Source: Rhodospirillales bacterium
Lineage (GTDB): Bacteria; Pseudomonadota; Alphaproteobacteria; Acetobacterales; Acetobacteraceae
Assembly (NCBI GenBank): GCA_025352565.1
Contig: JANXTF010000149.1
Coordinates: 1 to 64,000 of the forward strand
DNA length: 64,000 nt
Direction of reading: 5' to 3'
Below the pieces are notes generated by a model. It did not search any database. It had not been told where the DNA came from and saw only the letters and a list, made by a program, of their open reading frames with translations. The position numbers and the translations under genes are program-made. Shown piece after piece: positions 45,198 to 53,629 of this stretch. Position 1 is the first letter of the stretch, and the number at the start of each line of letters is the position of its first letter.

Positions 45198-46760
45198 GTG
45201 CAGTCCACCTATACCGCGCCGCGCTACGCGTATCGCCCGGCGGGGGATGCCGGCGCGCACCATGCGGTGATCGTGGTGGGCGGCGGTATGGTGGGGCTGA
45301 CGGTGGCGCTCGATCTCGCCCAGCGCGGCCAGCGCGTGGTGGTGCTGGACGATGACGACACGGTCTCGGTCGGCAGCCGCGCCATCTGCTTTGCCAAGCG
45401 CACGCTGGAAATCTACGGCCGGCTGGGGCTCGGGCGGAAGGCGCTGGCCAAGGGTGTCACTTGGCACGTCGGGAAGGTGTTCTTCCAGGACCGGCCCATC
45501 TACGAGTTCGATCTGCTGCCGGAGATGGGACACGAATACCCGGCGTTCGTGAATCTGCAGCAATACTATATCGAGCAATGGCTGGTCGAAGCCTGCGTCG
45601 CGACCGGGTTCGTGGATATTCGCTGGCGCAGCCGGGTGGTAGGGGTCCTGAATCACGCTGGGGGGGCCACCATCGAGGTGGAGACGCCGGACGGGCGGCA
45701 CATGCTGCATGCCGATTGGCTGCTGGCCTGCGATGGCGCCCGCAGCTTCGTGCGAGACAGTCTCGGGCTGCCCTTCGTGGGGAAAGTGTTCCGCGACCGC
45801 TTCCTGATCGCGGATGTGGTGATGAAGGCGGATTTCCCGGCCGAACGCTGGTTCTGGTTCGACCCGCCATTTCATCGCGGCGGCTCGGTGCTGCTGCACC
45901 GGCAGGCCGACGACGTGTACCGGATCGACTTCCAACTCGGCTGGGATGCCGACCCCGAGGCGGAGAAGGAGCCGGGGCGCGTGGCGGCGCGGGTGCGGGA
46001 GATGCTGGGGCCGGATCGGCCGTTCGAGCTGGAATGGGTGAGCGTGTACACGTTCCGCTGCCGCCGGATGGAGCAGTTCCGCCATGGCCGGACGCTGTTC
46101 CTGGGCGATGCCGCGCATCAGGTGAGCCCGTTCGGCGCGCGGGGAGGCAATGGCGGGGTGCAGGACGCGGACAACCTGGCGTGGAAGCTGGCGGCCGTGC
46201 TGGACGGCACGGCACCCGAGGCACTGCTCGACAGCTACGATACCGAGCGCGTTCCGGCGGCCGACGAGAACATCCTGAACTCCGCCCGCAGCACGGATTT
46301 CATCACGCCCAAAAGCGACGCCGCGCGGGCGTACCGCGACGCGGTGCTGGAATTGGCCGAACACCATGCCTTCGCACGGCCTCTGGTCAATTCCGGGCGC
46401 CTGTCGCGGCCCGCCGTGCTGCGGGACAGCGTGCTCAACACGCCGGACGCCGAACCCTGGGACGGCGGCGTGCTTCCGGGGGCGCCGGCCATCGACGCGC
46501 CGTTGGCGGATGGGTGGCTGCTGGGCGCGTTGCGGCATGATTTCGCGGCGCTGGTGTTTGGCGACGCGGGCGATGTTCCCCAAGGCGTGCGTCCGGTCCG
46601 GATTGGAATGGGCGCGATCGACGCCGTGCGGCGCTACGCGGCACACTCCGGCACCGTGGTGTTGATCCGGCCGGACCAGCACGTGGCCGCGCGCTGGCGC
46701 GGCGTCGACGCGGCGGCGATCGCGGCCGCGCGGGACCGGGCCTTGGGTCTCGGCGCGTGA
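45198..46760 (+). CDS. FAD-dependent aromatic-ring hydroxylase (MhpA/PHBH-like)
   Basis: A 520-residue group A flavoprotein monooxygenase. The FAD Rossmann loop HAVIVVGGGMVGLTVALDLA is near residue 18, SRAICFAKRTLEIYGRLG follows, the second FAD motif ADWLLACDGARSFVRDSLG is near residue 174, and the ribityl motif LFLGDAAHQVSPFGARGGNG is near residue 301. A thioredoxin-like C-terminal region follows. Relatives hydroxylate phenolic acids. The start is GTG at 45198, two bases after the upstream stop. With maleylacetoacetate isomerase downstream it probably supplies a gentisate- or homogentisate-type substrate. Confidence 0.88.
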   Translation: MQSTYTAPRYAYRPAGDAGAHHAVIVVGGGMVGLTVALDLAQRGQRVVVLDDDDTVSVGSRAICFAKRTLEIYGRLGLGRKALAKGVTWHVGKVFFQDRPIYEFDLLPEMGHEYPAFVNLQQYYIEQWLVEACVATGFVDIRWRSRVVGVLNHAGGATIEVETPDGRHMLHADWLLACDGARSFVRDSLGLPFVGKVFRDRFLIADVVMKADFPAERWFWFDPPFHRGGSVLLHRQADDVYRIDFQLGWDADPEAEKEPGRVAARVREMLGPDRPFELEWVSVYTFRCRRMEQFRHGRTLFLGDAAHQVSPFGARGGNGGVQDADNLAWKLAAVLDGTAPEALLDSYDTERVPAADENILNSARSTDFITPKSDAARAYRDAVLELAEHHAFARPLVNSGRLSRPAVLRDSVLNTPDAEPWDGGVLPGAPAIDAPLADGWLLGALRHDFAALVFGDAGDVPQGVRPVRIGMGAIDAVRRYAAHSGTVVLIRPDQHVAARWRGVDAAAIAAARDRALGLGA

Positions 46761-46966
46761 GCCTGCTCACCGAGCCGCGCCTCGATGACGCGGACCTGCT
46801 GTTCGAGACGTTGGTCGAGGCGCATCGTGATCTCGATGCCGAGGCATCCCGCAGGCTCGACGCGCGTATCATCCTGCTCCTGGCCAACCATATCGGCAGC
46901 GTCGAGACCGTCCGGGAGGCGGTGCTCGTCGCGCGCGAGGCCGTCAAACCCCGGAAAAACCCATGA
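46757..46966 (+). CDS. DUF2783 domain small protein
   Basis: A 69-residue acidic/helical protein, LDDADLLFETLVEAHRDLD followed by LDARIILLLANHIGSVETV, characteristic of DUF2783. This family is repeatedly found beside FAD-dependent aromatic hydroxylases, but its function is unknown. The GTG start at 46757 overlaps the hydroxylase stop as GTGA, and its own stop overlaps the maiA start as ATGA, so it is translationally coupled on both sides. Confidence 0.85.
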   Translation: MSLLTEPRLDDADLLFETLVEAHRDLDAEASRRLDARIILLLANHIGSVETVREAVLVAREAVKPRKNP

Positions 46967-47610
46967 AGCTCGTGACCTATTTCCGCTCCTCGGCGGCTTA
47001 TCGCGTGCGCATCGCGATGAACCTCAAGGGGCTCGCCTACGACCCGGAGCCTGTCCATCTGACCCGCGGCGGCGGCGGGCAGCACATGGCGGGGTTCCGC
47101 GCGCGCAATCCGCTGGGCCTGGTGCCGCTGCTGACGCTGGAGAACGGCGTGGAACTCACGCAGTCGCTCGCGATCGTCGAATATCTGGAGGAGACGCACC
47201 CGTCGCCGGCGTTGCTGCCGAAGACGCCGCTGGAGCGCGCGCGCGTGCGGGCCTTCGCGCTGGCGATCGCGTGCGACATTCACCCGATCGATAATTTGCG
47301 GGTGCTGCGCTACCTCAAGCACGAGATGGGGCAGGAACAAGCAGCGATCGATGGCTGGTATCGCCACTGGATCGCGCAGGGCCTGCCCGCCCTGGAGGCG
47401 ATGCTTGTGCAATCAGGTGGCGAGGGGCCGTTCTGCTTCGGCGCCACGCCGAGCCTCGCGGATATCTGCCTCGTCCCGCAACTGGCCAATGCGCGGCGAT
47501 ACGATTGCCCGCTCGGCGCGTTTCCCCGCCTGCTGCGGGCCGACGTGGCGTCTGGCGCGCTGGATGCGTTCAAGATGGCGGCGCCCGATGCGCAACCGGA
47601 CGCGGCATGA
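46963..47610 (+). CDS. maiA: Maleylacetoacetate isomerase (zeta-class GST)
   Basis: MaiA converts maleylacetoacetate (or maleylpyruvate) to the fumaryl isomer with glutathione in tyrosine/gentisate breakdown. The 215-residue protein has the zeta-class signature KLVTYFRSSAAYRVRIAMNL at residues 2-21, the GSH-binding NPLGLVPLL and LTQSLAIVEYLEET, and a helical C-terminal domain. Length is normal. It is coupled to DUF2783 upstream and to the esterase reading frame downstream (both ATGA). Confidence 0.93.
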   Translation: MKLVTYFRSSAAYRVRIAMNLKGLAYDPEPVHLTRGGGGQHMAGFRARNPLGLVPLLTLENGVELTQSLAIVEYLEETHPSPALLPKTPLERARVRAFALAIACDIHPIDNLRVLRYLKHEMGQEQAAIDGWYRHWIAQGLPALEAMLVQSGGEGPFCFGATPSLADICLVPQLANARRYDCPLGAFPRLLRADVASGALDAFKMAAPDAQPDAA

Positions 47611-48643
47611 CCCGCTTGAGCACGGCGCGCGGGCTGATGCGCGTGCGCGGGATGCGTCGGGTTTGGAAAAGCACCATGAAGTTGGTCGAGACCGTGTCTC
47701 GGCTGGCACCCGTCACCGGGCTGAAGCTGGCCCGCAAGCCGGCGCCGAAGCGCGTCGCCGCACGGCCACAAGCCGGCTTTTCGACAGTAGAAGCCTTCGG
47801 CAGCAACCCGGGCGCGCTGGCGATGCATGTCTACCTGCCGCGACGGCTGAAGCCCCTCGCGCCGCTCGTGGTGGTGCTGCATGGCTGCGGCGAGCAGGCG
47901 CGCGATTTCGCAAAAGATACCGGCTGGATGGCGATGGCCGACAGGCTCGGCCTTGTGCTCGTGCTTCCCGAGCAGTCGGCCGCGAATAATCACGGGCGCT
48001 GCTTCAGCTGGTACCGTCCGGGCGACATCGCGCGGGGCTCGGGCGAGGTTCTGTCGATCCGGCAGATGGTGGCGACCGCGCGGCGCCTCGCGGGCAATGG
48101 CGGAAGGCGCGTGTTCGTGGTCGGCCTTTCGGCCGGTGGCTCGATGGCGGCGGCCTGCCTTGCGGCCTATCCGGAGGTGTTCACCGCCGGCGCCGTGGTG
48201 GCCGGGCTGCCGGTCGCCGCAGCCAGCAATCTGGCCTCGGCAATGGGGCGAATGGCGCATGCGGGCTCGGACCTCGGACCTGAGCACTGGGCGGCGATGG
48301 CGCGCGCCTCGGCGCCCGCGCATACCGGGAAATACCCGCGGCTGTCCGTGTGGCAGGGCGACGCGGACCGCACGGTCGATCCGGCCAATGCGGGGAATCT
48401 CGTCGCGCAGTGGCGCGGTCTCGCGGCGCTGGGCGCCGAACCGAGGGTGGACGAAACCCGCGACGGCCCGCGGCACCGCGCCTGCGCGGTGCTGCGGGGC
48501 AGGTGTTTGTGGAGGAATGGACGATTCCGGGCATGGCGCATGGCTACCCGGTCAAGGCCGGGGTGTTTGCCGATCGCTTCGTGCTGGCAGTGGGCATCGA
48601 CGCGACCGCGGCGATCGCGCGGTTCTGGGGGCTGGCGGCCTGA
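47607..48643 (+). pseudogene. PHB-depolymerase-family esterase, frameshifted
   Basis: From ATG 47607 the frame encodes an alpha/beta hydrolase of the PHB depolymerase/LpqC type: PLVVVLHGCGEQARDFA near residue 88, FSWYRPGDIARGSGEV, and the lipase box FVVGLSAGGSMAAACLAAYP near residue 171. Around 48470-48510 the family C-terminus switches to another frame: GQVFVEEWTIPGMAHGYPVK, with the catalytic His, continues to a stop at 48643. One base lost (or two gained) near the GC-rich run at 48470-48505 explains this. It is either an inactivated gene or a sequencing error. ATG overlaps the maiA stop. Confidence 0.8.
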
Positions 48644-48686
48644 AGGCGCGGCTCGCATTGACGGGGGTTACCGTCCCGCAAATCCG

Positions 48687-49679
48687 TCAGTTGGCGAGAA
48701 TATGGGCATCCTCGGGTGCGAAGCCCGCGACCACGCGATCTCCGAGGGCGACGGGGTGGGCGTGGAACTCGGCCTCGCTGAGCAGCACGCTATGCGCGGC
48801 GCCGTCGTCGTCGCGGAGCGCGAGGCGGACGAAGGGACCATGATATTCGACGGCGGTGATCCGGCCTGGCAGGCGGCGCGGCAGGTTCGCGGGCGGCATC
48901 AGGCGCATGCGGTCGCTGCGGATGGCAATGCGGTTCGCACCGTCCTGCAGCACCACATGGCCGCCCAGGAAGCGGGCGACGAAGGTGGTGGCGGGGCGCT
49001 CGAACACCTCGCGCGGGCTGCCGGTTTGCAGGATGCGGCCGCGCTCCATCACCACGACGAGGTCAGCCAGCGCCATCGCCTCGTCCTGCGCGTGCGTCAC
49101 GTGGATGAAGGTGATGCCGATTTCGCGTTGCAGCCGCTTCAGCTCCTCGCGCATCTGGCCGCGCAGGAAGGGGTCGAGCGCCGAAAGCGGCTCGTCGAGC
49201 AGCAGCACACTTGGGTTGGTGATCAGCGCGCGGGCGAGGGCGATGCGCTGCTGTTGGCCGCCGGAGAGCTGGGCCGGTCGGCGCTCGGCAAGGTCGGCCA
49301 ATTGCACGCGCTCCAGCATGGCGCGGGCCTGGGCCCGGCGTTCGGCTTTCCCGATGCCGCGCATCTTGAGGCTGAAGGCGACGTTGTCGAGGCAGGAGAG
49401 ATGCGGGAACAGGGCGTAGCTCTGAAACATCATGGCCGTGCCGCGCCTGGAGGGCGGCAGGGCGGTGACGTTCAGGCCGCCGATCAGGATGTCGCCGGCG
49501 GTCGGCGTTTCGTGGCCCGCGATCATGCGCAGGGTGGACGTCTTGCCGCAGCCGGACGGGCCGATCAGGCAGCAATAGCTGCCGGCGGGGATCGCGAGGT
49601 CGATGCCATCGACAGCCGCCATCAAGCCGAACAGCTTCGATACCGCGACCAGTTCGACGCCCTTGGTCTCAGCCGTCAC
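48687..49679 (-). CDS. ABC transporter ATP-binding protein (PotA/spermidine-putrescine type)
   Basis: The 330-residue ATPase has Walker A GPSGCGKTSTL near residue 44, the Q-loop MMFQSYALFPH, the signature LSGGQQQRIALARAL near residue 138, Walker B VLLLDEPLSALD, and the H-loop VTHAQDEAMAL. A C-terminal TOBE-type region follows (RMRLMPPANLP and after), as in PotA/MalK-type importers. I take GTG at 49679 with an AAGGGGG site upstream; an ATG extension of 46 codons lies in a palindrome-rich region. No permease or binding protein is adjacent, so the substrate is not evident. Confidence 0.9.
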   Translation of the reverse strand: MTAETKGVELVAVSKLFGLMAAVDGIDLAIPAGSYCCLIGPSGCGKTSTLRMIAGHETPTAGDILIGGLNVTALPPSRRGTAMMFQSYALFPHLSCLDNVAFSLKMRGIGKAERRAQARAMLERVQLADLAERRPAQLSGGQQQRIALARALITNPSVLLLDEPLSALDPFLRGQMREELKRLQREIGITFIHVTHAQDEAMALADLVVVMERGRILQTGSPREVFERPATTFVARFLGGHVVLQDGANRIAIRSDRMRLMPPANLPRRLPGRITAVEYHGPFVRLALRDDDGAAHSVLLSEAEFHAHPVALGDRVVAGFAPEDAHILAN

Positions 49680-49765
49680 GGATGGTGGCCCCCTTGGCTG
49701 CGCGCGTACCGGTAAGGGTTTGATGGCAATTAATCGCTTCAAGATTCGCACAGCCGTATCATCCC

Positions 49766-49793
49766 GTGATGGTCGGCGGAGGCCGACCATCAC
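49766..49793. repeat. Perfect 12-bp inverted repeat
   Basis: GTGATGGTCGGC, loop GGAG, then GCCGACCATCAC, in the gap between the ABC ATPase gene and the MprF-like gene. It could be part of the 5' leader of the ABC gene, a terminator-like structure after the MprF-like gene, or a REP-type element; no T-run follows on either strand. Confidence 0.8.
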
Positions 49794-49826
49794 GACTTTC
49801 CGAGACCCGCCCTGCAAGTCGTGGAG

Positions 49827-49844
49827 GGTCCGCCTTCGCGGACC
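49827..49844. repeat. Second inverted repeat in the same gap
   Basis: GGTCCGC-CTTC-GCGGACC, a 7-bp stem with a four-base loop, 34 bases from the larger palindrome. It is flanked by near-identical GTCGTGGAGG and GACGTGGAGG segments. The 49680-49940 gap otherwise shows no coding potential. Confidence 0.7.
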
Positions 49845-49940
49845 ATGACGTGGAGGAGTTCGTAAGCGATTCCAACTGATTCAGTTATTTACCAACCGAC
49901 ACTAAGGGCGGAGCAAGGGATGTGCCAGCGGTTCGCGAGG

Positions 49941-51965
49941 CTACTCCGTCACCCGTTCGGTATGCCCGGCCAGTTTCGGCAGGAGCGGCAGCAGCACCGG
50001 CAGGTCGCGTTCGGCGACGCAGACCAGGAAGTGGCGGGCGCTGGCATCGAGTGCCTCGTCCTCGCCGCGCGGCAGACCGTGTTCGTCAAGCGGCAGGGCG
50101 GCGAGGCCGAGGTCGCCATAGACCTTGAGCAATCCGCGCTCGGCGCGCCACACGGCGGGGTCCAGTCCCTCCTGCAGGGCGAGATCGCGCAGGCGCCACA
50201 CGGCGCTCACGCGGTCGGTCTCCATGCCGGCGGGGTCGCCGAGGCCGAGCAGCACGCGGCCGATGCGGCGGAACGGGATGCCGGCACGTTCGGTTTCGCC
50301 CCAGACCACGCCGTCGGCTTCCGCGGGCGGAATGCCTCCGAACGAGGCATAGCGGAGGCGGGCCTCGGCGTTCCAGGGCAGGAAGCCCACGCGGCTGGGG
50401 CGCACCAGGCCCCAGATCGCGACCAGCGCCAGGATGACGGTGAGCGCCACCGTGAAGCGCAGCGAGTTGGGCACGTCGCGCGAGAGGATCACCTCCCAGA
50501 AGGAATTGTTCGACAGCCAGCGCACATGCGGCTCGAATGCCGCGAGCGCCAGGACACAGGCCACCAGTGCGAACAGCGGGACGGCGGTGCCCGTGTCCAG
50601 ATTGCCGGTGAGCAGCTTGGCGTGGCGGTAGAAGGCGGAGCGGAACGGGGCGATCAGGACGGCCGCGACCAGAAGCGCCGCCGGCACCCAGGACGGCGCG
50701 CCCTGTGCCACGGTGAATGCGGCACCCACAAGCAGCAGCACGATGGTGCTGCCCCAGGCCAGCGTGACGCGGCGCGACATGGCGACCGCCAGCACGATCA
50801 GCGCGGCGCCGATCAACGACGGGATGAACTGGCCGGCGGAATTGGCGACCTCGGCGAAATCGGGGTCGATCCAGGAGAAATCGGGCCGGTTGTCGAGCGC
50901 GCCCAGAATCAGCAGCAGGGCGCCGCACAGGGCCACGGCTCCGGTGGCGGCCGCAATGGCGAAATCGGGCTCGCTCCAGCGCCAACCGGCCGGGCGGGCG
51001 GGAGCCTGCTTGTCGCCGCGTTTCACCAAGGAACGCCCGCGCAGCAGGATCTCGTTGCCGGCGAACAGCCCCCCGGCGATGAACAACGGGATGATATAAT
51101 AGTATAACCGGAACACGACGATCGCGCCGATGGTCTGCTCGGGCGCCAGATACGGCTCCATGCCGAGCAGCATGGCGGTGTCGAACACGCCGATGCCGCC
51201 TGGCAGGTTGGCGGCCAAGCCCGCGCTGTAGGACGCCACATAGACGCCCAGGAAGCGCAGATAGGTGAGGCCGGGAGCCTGCGGCAACAACGCATGGAAG
51301 ATGGCCGCCGTGACCGCGACATCGAGCGTGGCCAGCAGCACCTGGACGATGGCCATGCGCCAGCCGGGCAGCTCGATGATGTTCCCGCGGATCTTGATGA
51401 CGCCGAAGATGCGGGACAGCACGATGTAGGCGAGCACTATCGCCCAGAGCAGCGCGCCGACGCCGTAGAGTGCCACCAGCGGCAGCTTGGCGCCGAAGAA
51501 CGGGATGGCGGTAGGCTCGAAGAACAGGATGATGCCGCCGAGCACCATGCCGCCGAGGCCGAAGGTGAGGCTGCAGAACGCCACGACCTTGCCGATCTGC
51601 AAAGGCGTCAGGCCCCAATGGGCGTAGAGGCGGTAGCGGACGGCGGCGCCCGACACGGCGGCGAAGCCGAGGTTGTGGGACAGGGCGTAGGCGCAGAACG
51701 AGGCGAAGGCCACGCGGCGATAGCTGACCGGCTTGCCGGCGTAGTAGGTGCCGAGCCGGTCGTAGAAGGTCAGGATGCCGTAGGACAGGATGGTCCAGCC
51801 GAACGCGATGATCAGCGCGCGCTGCGGGATTGCCGAGAGCGCCAGTTTGATGTCGGCGATCTTGAGGCTGCGGAACTCCTTCTGGACGACGTAGACTGCG
51901 CCGACCAGCAGCGCCACGCCCAGCAAAGCGGGCAGATGACGCACGTATTTTTTGAACCCTCCCAT
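49941..51965 (-). CDS. MprF-like lipid flippase with truncated synthetase domain
   Basis: The 674-residue protein begins like MprF: VRHLPALLGVALLVGAVYVV and then an UPF0104-type flippase region with about eight membrane segments (SYGILTFYDRLGTYYAGKPV, LGVYVASYSAGLAANLPGGI, AIVVFRLYYYIIPLFIAGGL). Further membrane segments run to residue about 500. The cytoplasmic domain starts normally (RLRYASFGGIPPAEADGVVW, then VLLGLGDPAG) but stops after about 125 residues, so the second half of the GNAT-like aminoacyl-transferase domain is missing. It may move rather than make aminoacyl-phosphatidylglycerol. It lies 9 bases after lysK. Confidence 0.85.
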   Translation of the reverse strand: MGGFKKYVRHLPALLGVALLVGAVYVVQKEFRSLKIADIKLALSAIPQRALIIAFGWTILSYGILTFYDRLGTYYAGKPVSYRRVAFASFCAYALSHNLGFAAVSGAAVRYRLYAHWGLTPLQIGKVVAFCSLTFGLGGMVLGGIILFFEPTAIPFFGAKLPLVALYGVGALLWAIVLAYIVLSRIFGVIKIRGNIIELPGWRMAIVQVLLATLDVAVTAAIFHALLPQAPGLTYLRFLGVYVASYSAGLAANLPGGIGVFDTAMLLGMEPYLAPEQTIGAIVVFRLYYYIIPLFIAGGLFAGNEILLRGRSLVKRGDKQAPARPAGWRWSEPDFAIAAATGAVALCGALLLILGALDNRPDFSWIDPDFAEVANSAGQFIPSLIGAALIVLAVAMSRRVTLAWGSTIVLLLVGAAFTVAQGAPSWVPAALLVAAVLIAPFRSAFYRHAKLLTGNLDTGTAVPLFALVACVLALAAFEPHVRWLSNNSFWEVILSRDVPNSLRFTVALTVILALVAIWGLVRPSRVGFLPWNAEARLRYASFGGIPPAEADGVVWGETERAGIPFRRIGRVLLGLGDPAGMETDRVSAVWRLRDLALQEGLDPAVWRAERGLLKVYGDLGLAALPLDEHGLPRGEDEALDASARHFLVCVAERDLPVLLPLLPKLAGHTERVTE

Positions 51966-51974
51966 CGTGCGGCT

Positions 51975-53567
51975 TCAGCTCTCCGTTCGCGCGAGCGCGG
52001 TTTCAATCAGGCCGATCGTTTCGGCCACTCCGTAGAGCGCCGCGAAGGGCCCGAAGCGGGGGCCGTCGGGTTGGCCGAGCAATACCTGATAGAGGCAGGC
52101 GAACCAGGCCCGCAACTCGGGGAACGGGTGCCGCTTGCCGATGTCGTACAGCAGGGTCTGGATCTCGTCCGCCGAGGCGCCTTGCGGCAGGGCGCGGAGC
52201 GAGGCGGCGAGGTCCATCAGCGCCGCGCGCTCGACCAGGTCCGGCGCGCGGAATTGCTTGGCGGGGCGGATGAAGTCTCCGTAATAGGCGACCGCGTGGT
52301 CGGCCAGGCGGGCCAGCAGCGGCATCTCCTCGGGCGAGGCCTCCGGAATGTAGCGGCGGATGAAGCCCCACAGGATTTCGGCGCGGTCGGCGTTCACCAC
52401 GCTGGCGAGGTTCAGCAGCATGGCGAACGAGATCGGGCTGCTGGCCGATTGCGGCACCTCGGCGGCGTGGATGTGCCAGGCCGGGTTGTCCTGCCGCTCG
52501 ATCGCGGATTGGACGGGAGCCTTTGCGGCGTTGGCGAGGTATTCGTCCACCGCGCGCGGAATGGCGTCGAAATACAGGCGCTTGGCCCGCTGCGGCTGGT
52601 TGAACATGAACTGCGACAGACTCTCGGGCGGGGCGTAGCGCAGCCACTCGTCCACCGAGAGGCCGTTGCCGCGGCTCTTGCTGATCTTTTGCGCCTGTTC
52701 GTCGAGGAACAACTCATAGGTGAACCCCTCGGGCGGCGTGGCGCCGAGGATGCGGCAGATTTTGCCCGAGAGGCGGACGCTGTCGATCAGGTCCTTGCCG
52801 GACATCTCGTAGTCGATGCCGAGCGCGAACCAGCGCATCGCCCAGTCCGCCTTCCATTGCAGCTTGCAGGCGCCGCCCGTGACGGGGCTTTCGATCAGGG
52901 CGCCGCCATCGGGATCGCGCCACGAGACTGTGCCGGCGGCGAGATCGCGCGCCACGATCGGCACCTGCATGACGATGCCGGTGCTGGGGTGGATCGGCAG
53001 GATCGGCGAATAGGTGGCGCGGCGGTCCGGCCCGAGGGTGGGCAGCACGACGGCGAGGATCGGGTCGAACAGTTCCAGCACGCGCAGCAGCGCCGGATCG
53101 AACCGGCCGGTGGCGTAGTATTCGGTGGCGGAGGCGAATTCGTAATCAAAGCCGAAATTGTCGAGGAAGGCCCGCAGGCGGGCGTTGTTGTGTTCGCCGA
53201 AGCTCGCATGGGTGCCGAACGGGTCGGGGATGCGGGTGAGCGGCCGGCCGAGATGCCGGGCCAGCATCTCCTTGTTCGGCACGTTGTCCGGAACCTTGCG
53301 CAGGCCGTCCATGTCGTCGCTGAAGGCGATCAGGCGGGAGGGCAGGCCGGTGAGGGCCGTGTAGGCGTGGCGCACCCAGGATGTTCGCGCTACCTCGCCG
53401 AACGTGCCGATATGGGGCAGGCCGGAGGGGCCGTAGCCGGTCTCGAACAGCGCCTCGGATTTGCCGGACGCGGCCAGCCGCGCGACGACCTTCCGCGCTT
53501 CCTCGAAGGGCCAGGAACGGGGGGTCGCCGCCGTCGGCGGGGCATCGTTGCGAAGTGTTGCGGACAT
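51975..53567 (-). CDS. lysK: Class I lysyl-tRNA synthetase
   Basis: The 530-residue protein is the archaeal-type class I LysRS found in many alphaproteobacteria. It has the HIGH-like motif in [19 protein letters not shown] near residue 47, an [14 protein letters not shown] substrate loop, and the KMSKS-like [15 protein letters not shown] near residue 288. The C-terminal domain is helical, as expected for tRNA binding. The start at 53567 is internal to a much longer open frame. It is immediately upstream of the MprF-like gene, whose family uses Lys-tRNA as a substrate. Confidence 0.94.
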   Translation of the reverse strand: MSATLRNDAPPTAATPRSWPFEEARKVVARLAASGKSEALFETGYGPSGLPHIGTFGEVARTSWVRHAYTALTGLPSRLIAFSDDMDGLRKVPDNVPNKEMLARHLGRPLTRIPDPFGTHASFGEHNNARLRAFLDNFGFDYEFASATEYYATGRFDPALLRVLELFDPILAVVLPTLGPDRRATYSPILPIHPSTGIVMQVPIVARDLAAGTVSWRDPDGGALIESPVTGGACKLQWKADWAMRWFALGIDYEMSGKDLIDSVRLSGKICRILGATPPEGFTYELFLDEQAQKISKSRGNGLSVDEWLRYAPPESLSQFMFNQPQRAKRLYFDAIPRAVDEYLANAAKAPVQSAIERQDNPAWHIHAAEVPQSASSPISFAMLLNLASVVNADRAEILWGFIRRYIPEASPEEMPLLARLADHAVAYYGDFIRPAKQFRAPDLVERAALMDLAASLRALPQGASADEIQTLLYDIGKRHPFPELRAWFACLYQVLLGQPDGPRFGPFAALYGVAETIGLIETALARTES

Positions 53568-53629
53568 TGCGCGACGGTAGGCAGGGGGGGTGCCTTGGTC
53601 AATCCGGCCACCTCCGTATAGTGATACGG

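Noticed and set aside
47505-49715. A 736-codon plus-strand frame covering the esterase and continuing through the ABC ATPase gene
   Set aside because: After about 48480 the frame leaves the esterase sequence and runs antisense to the ABC ATPase; the esterase C-terminus is in another frame.
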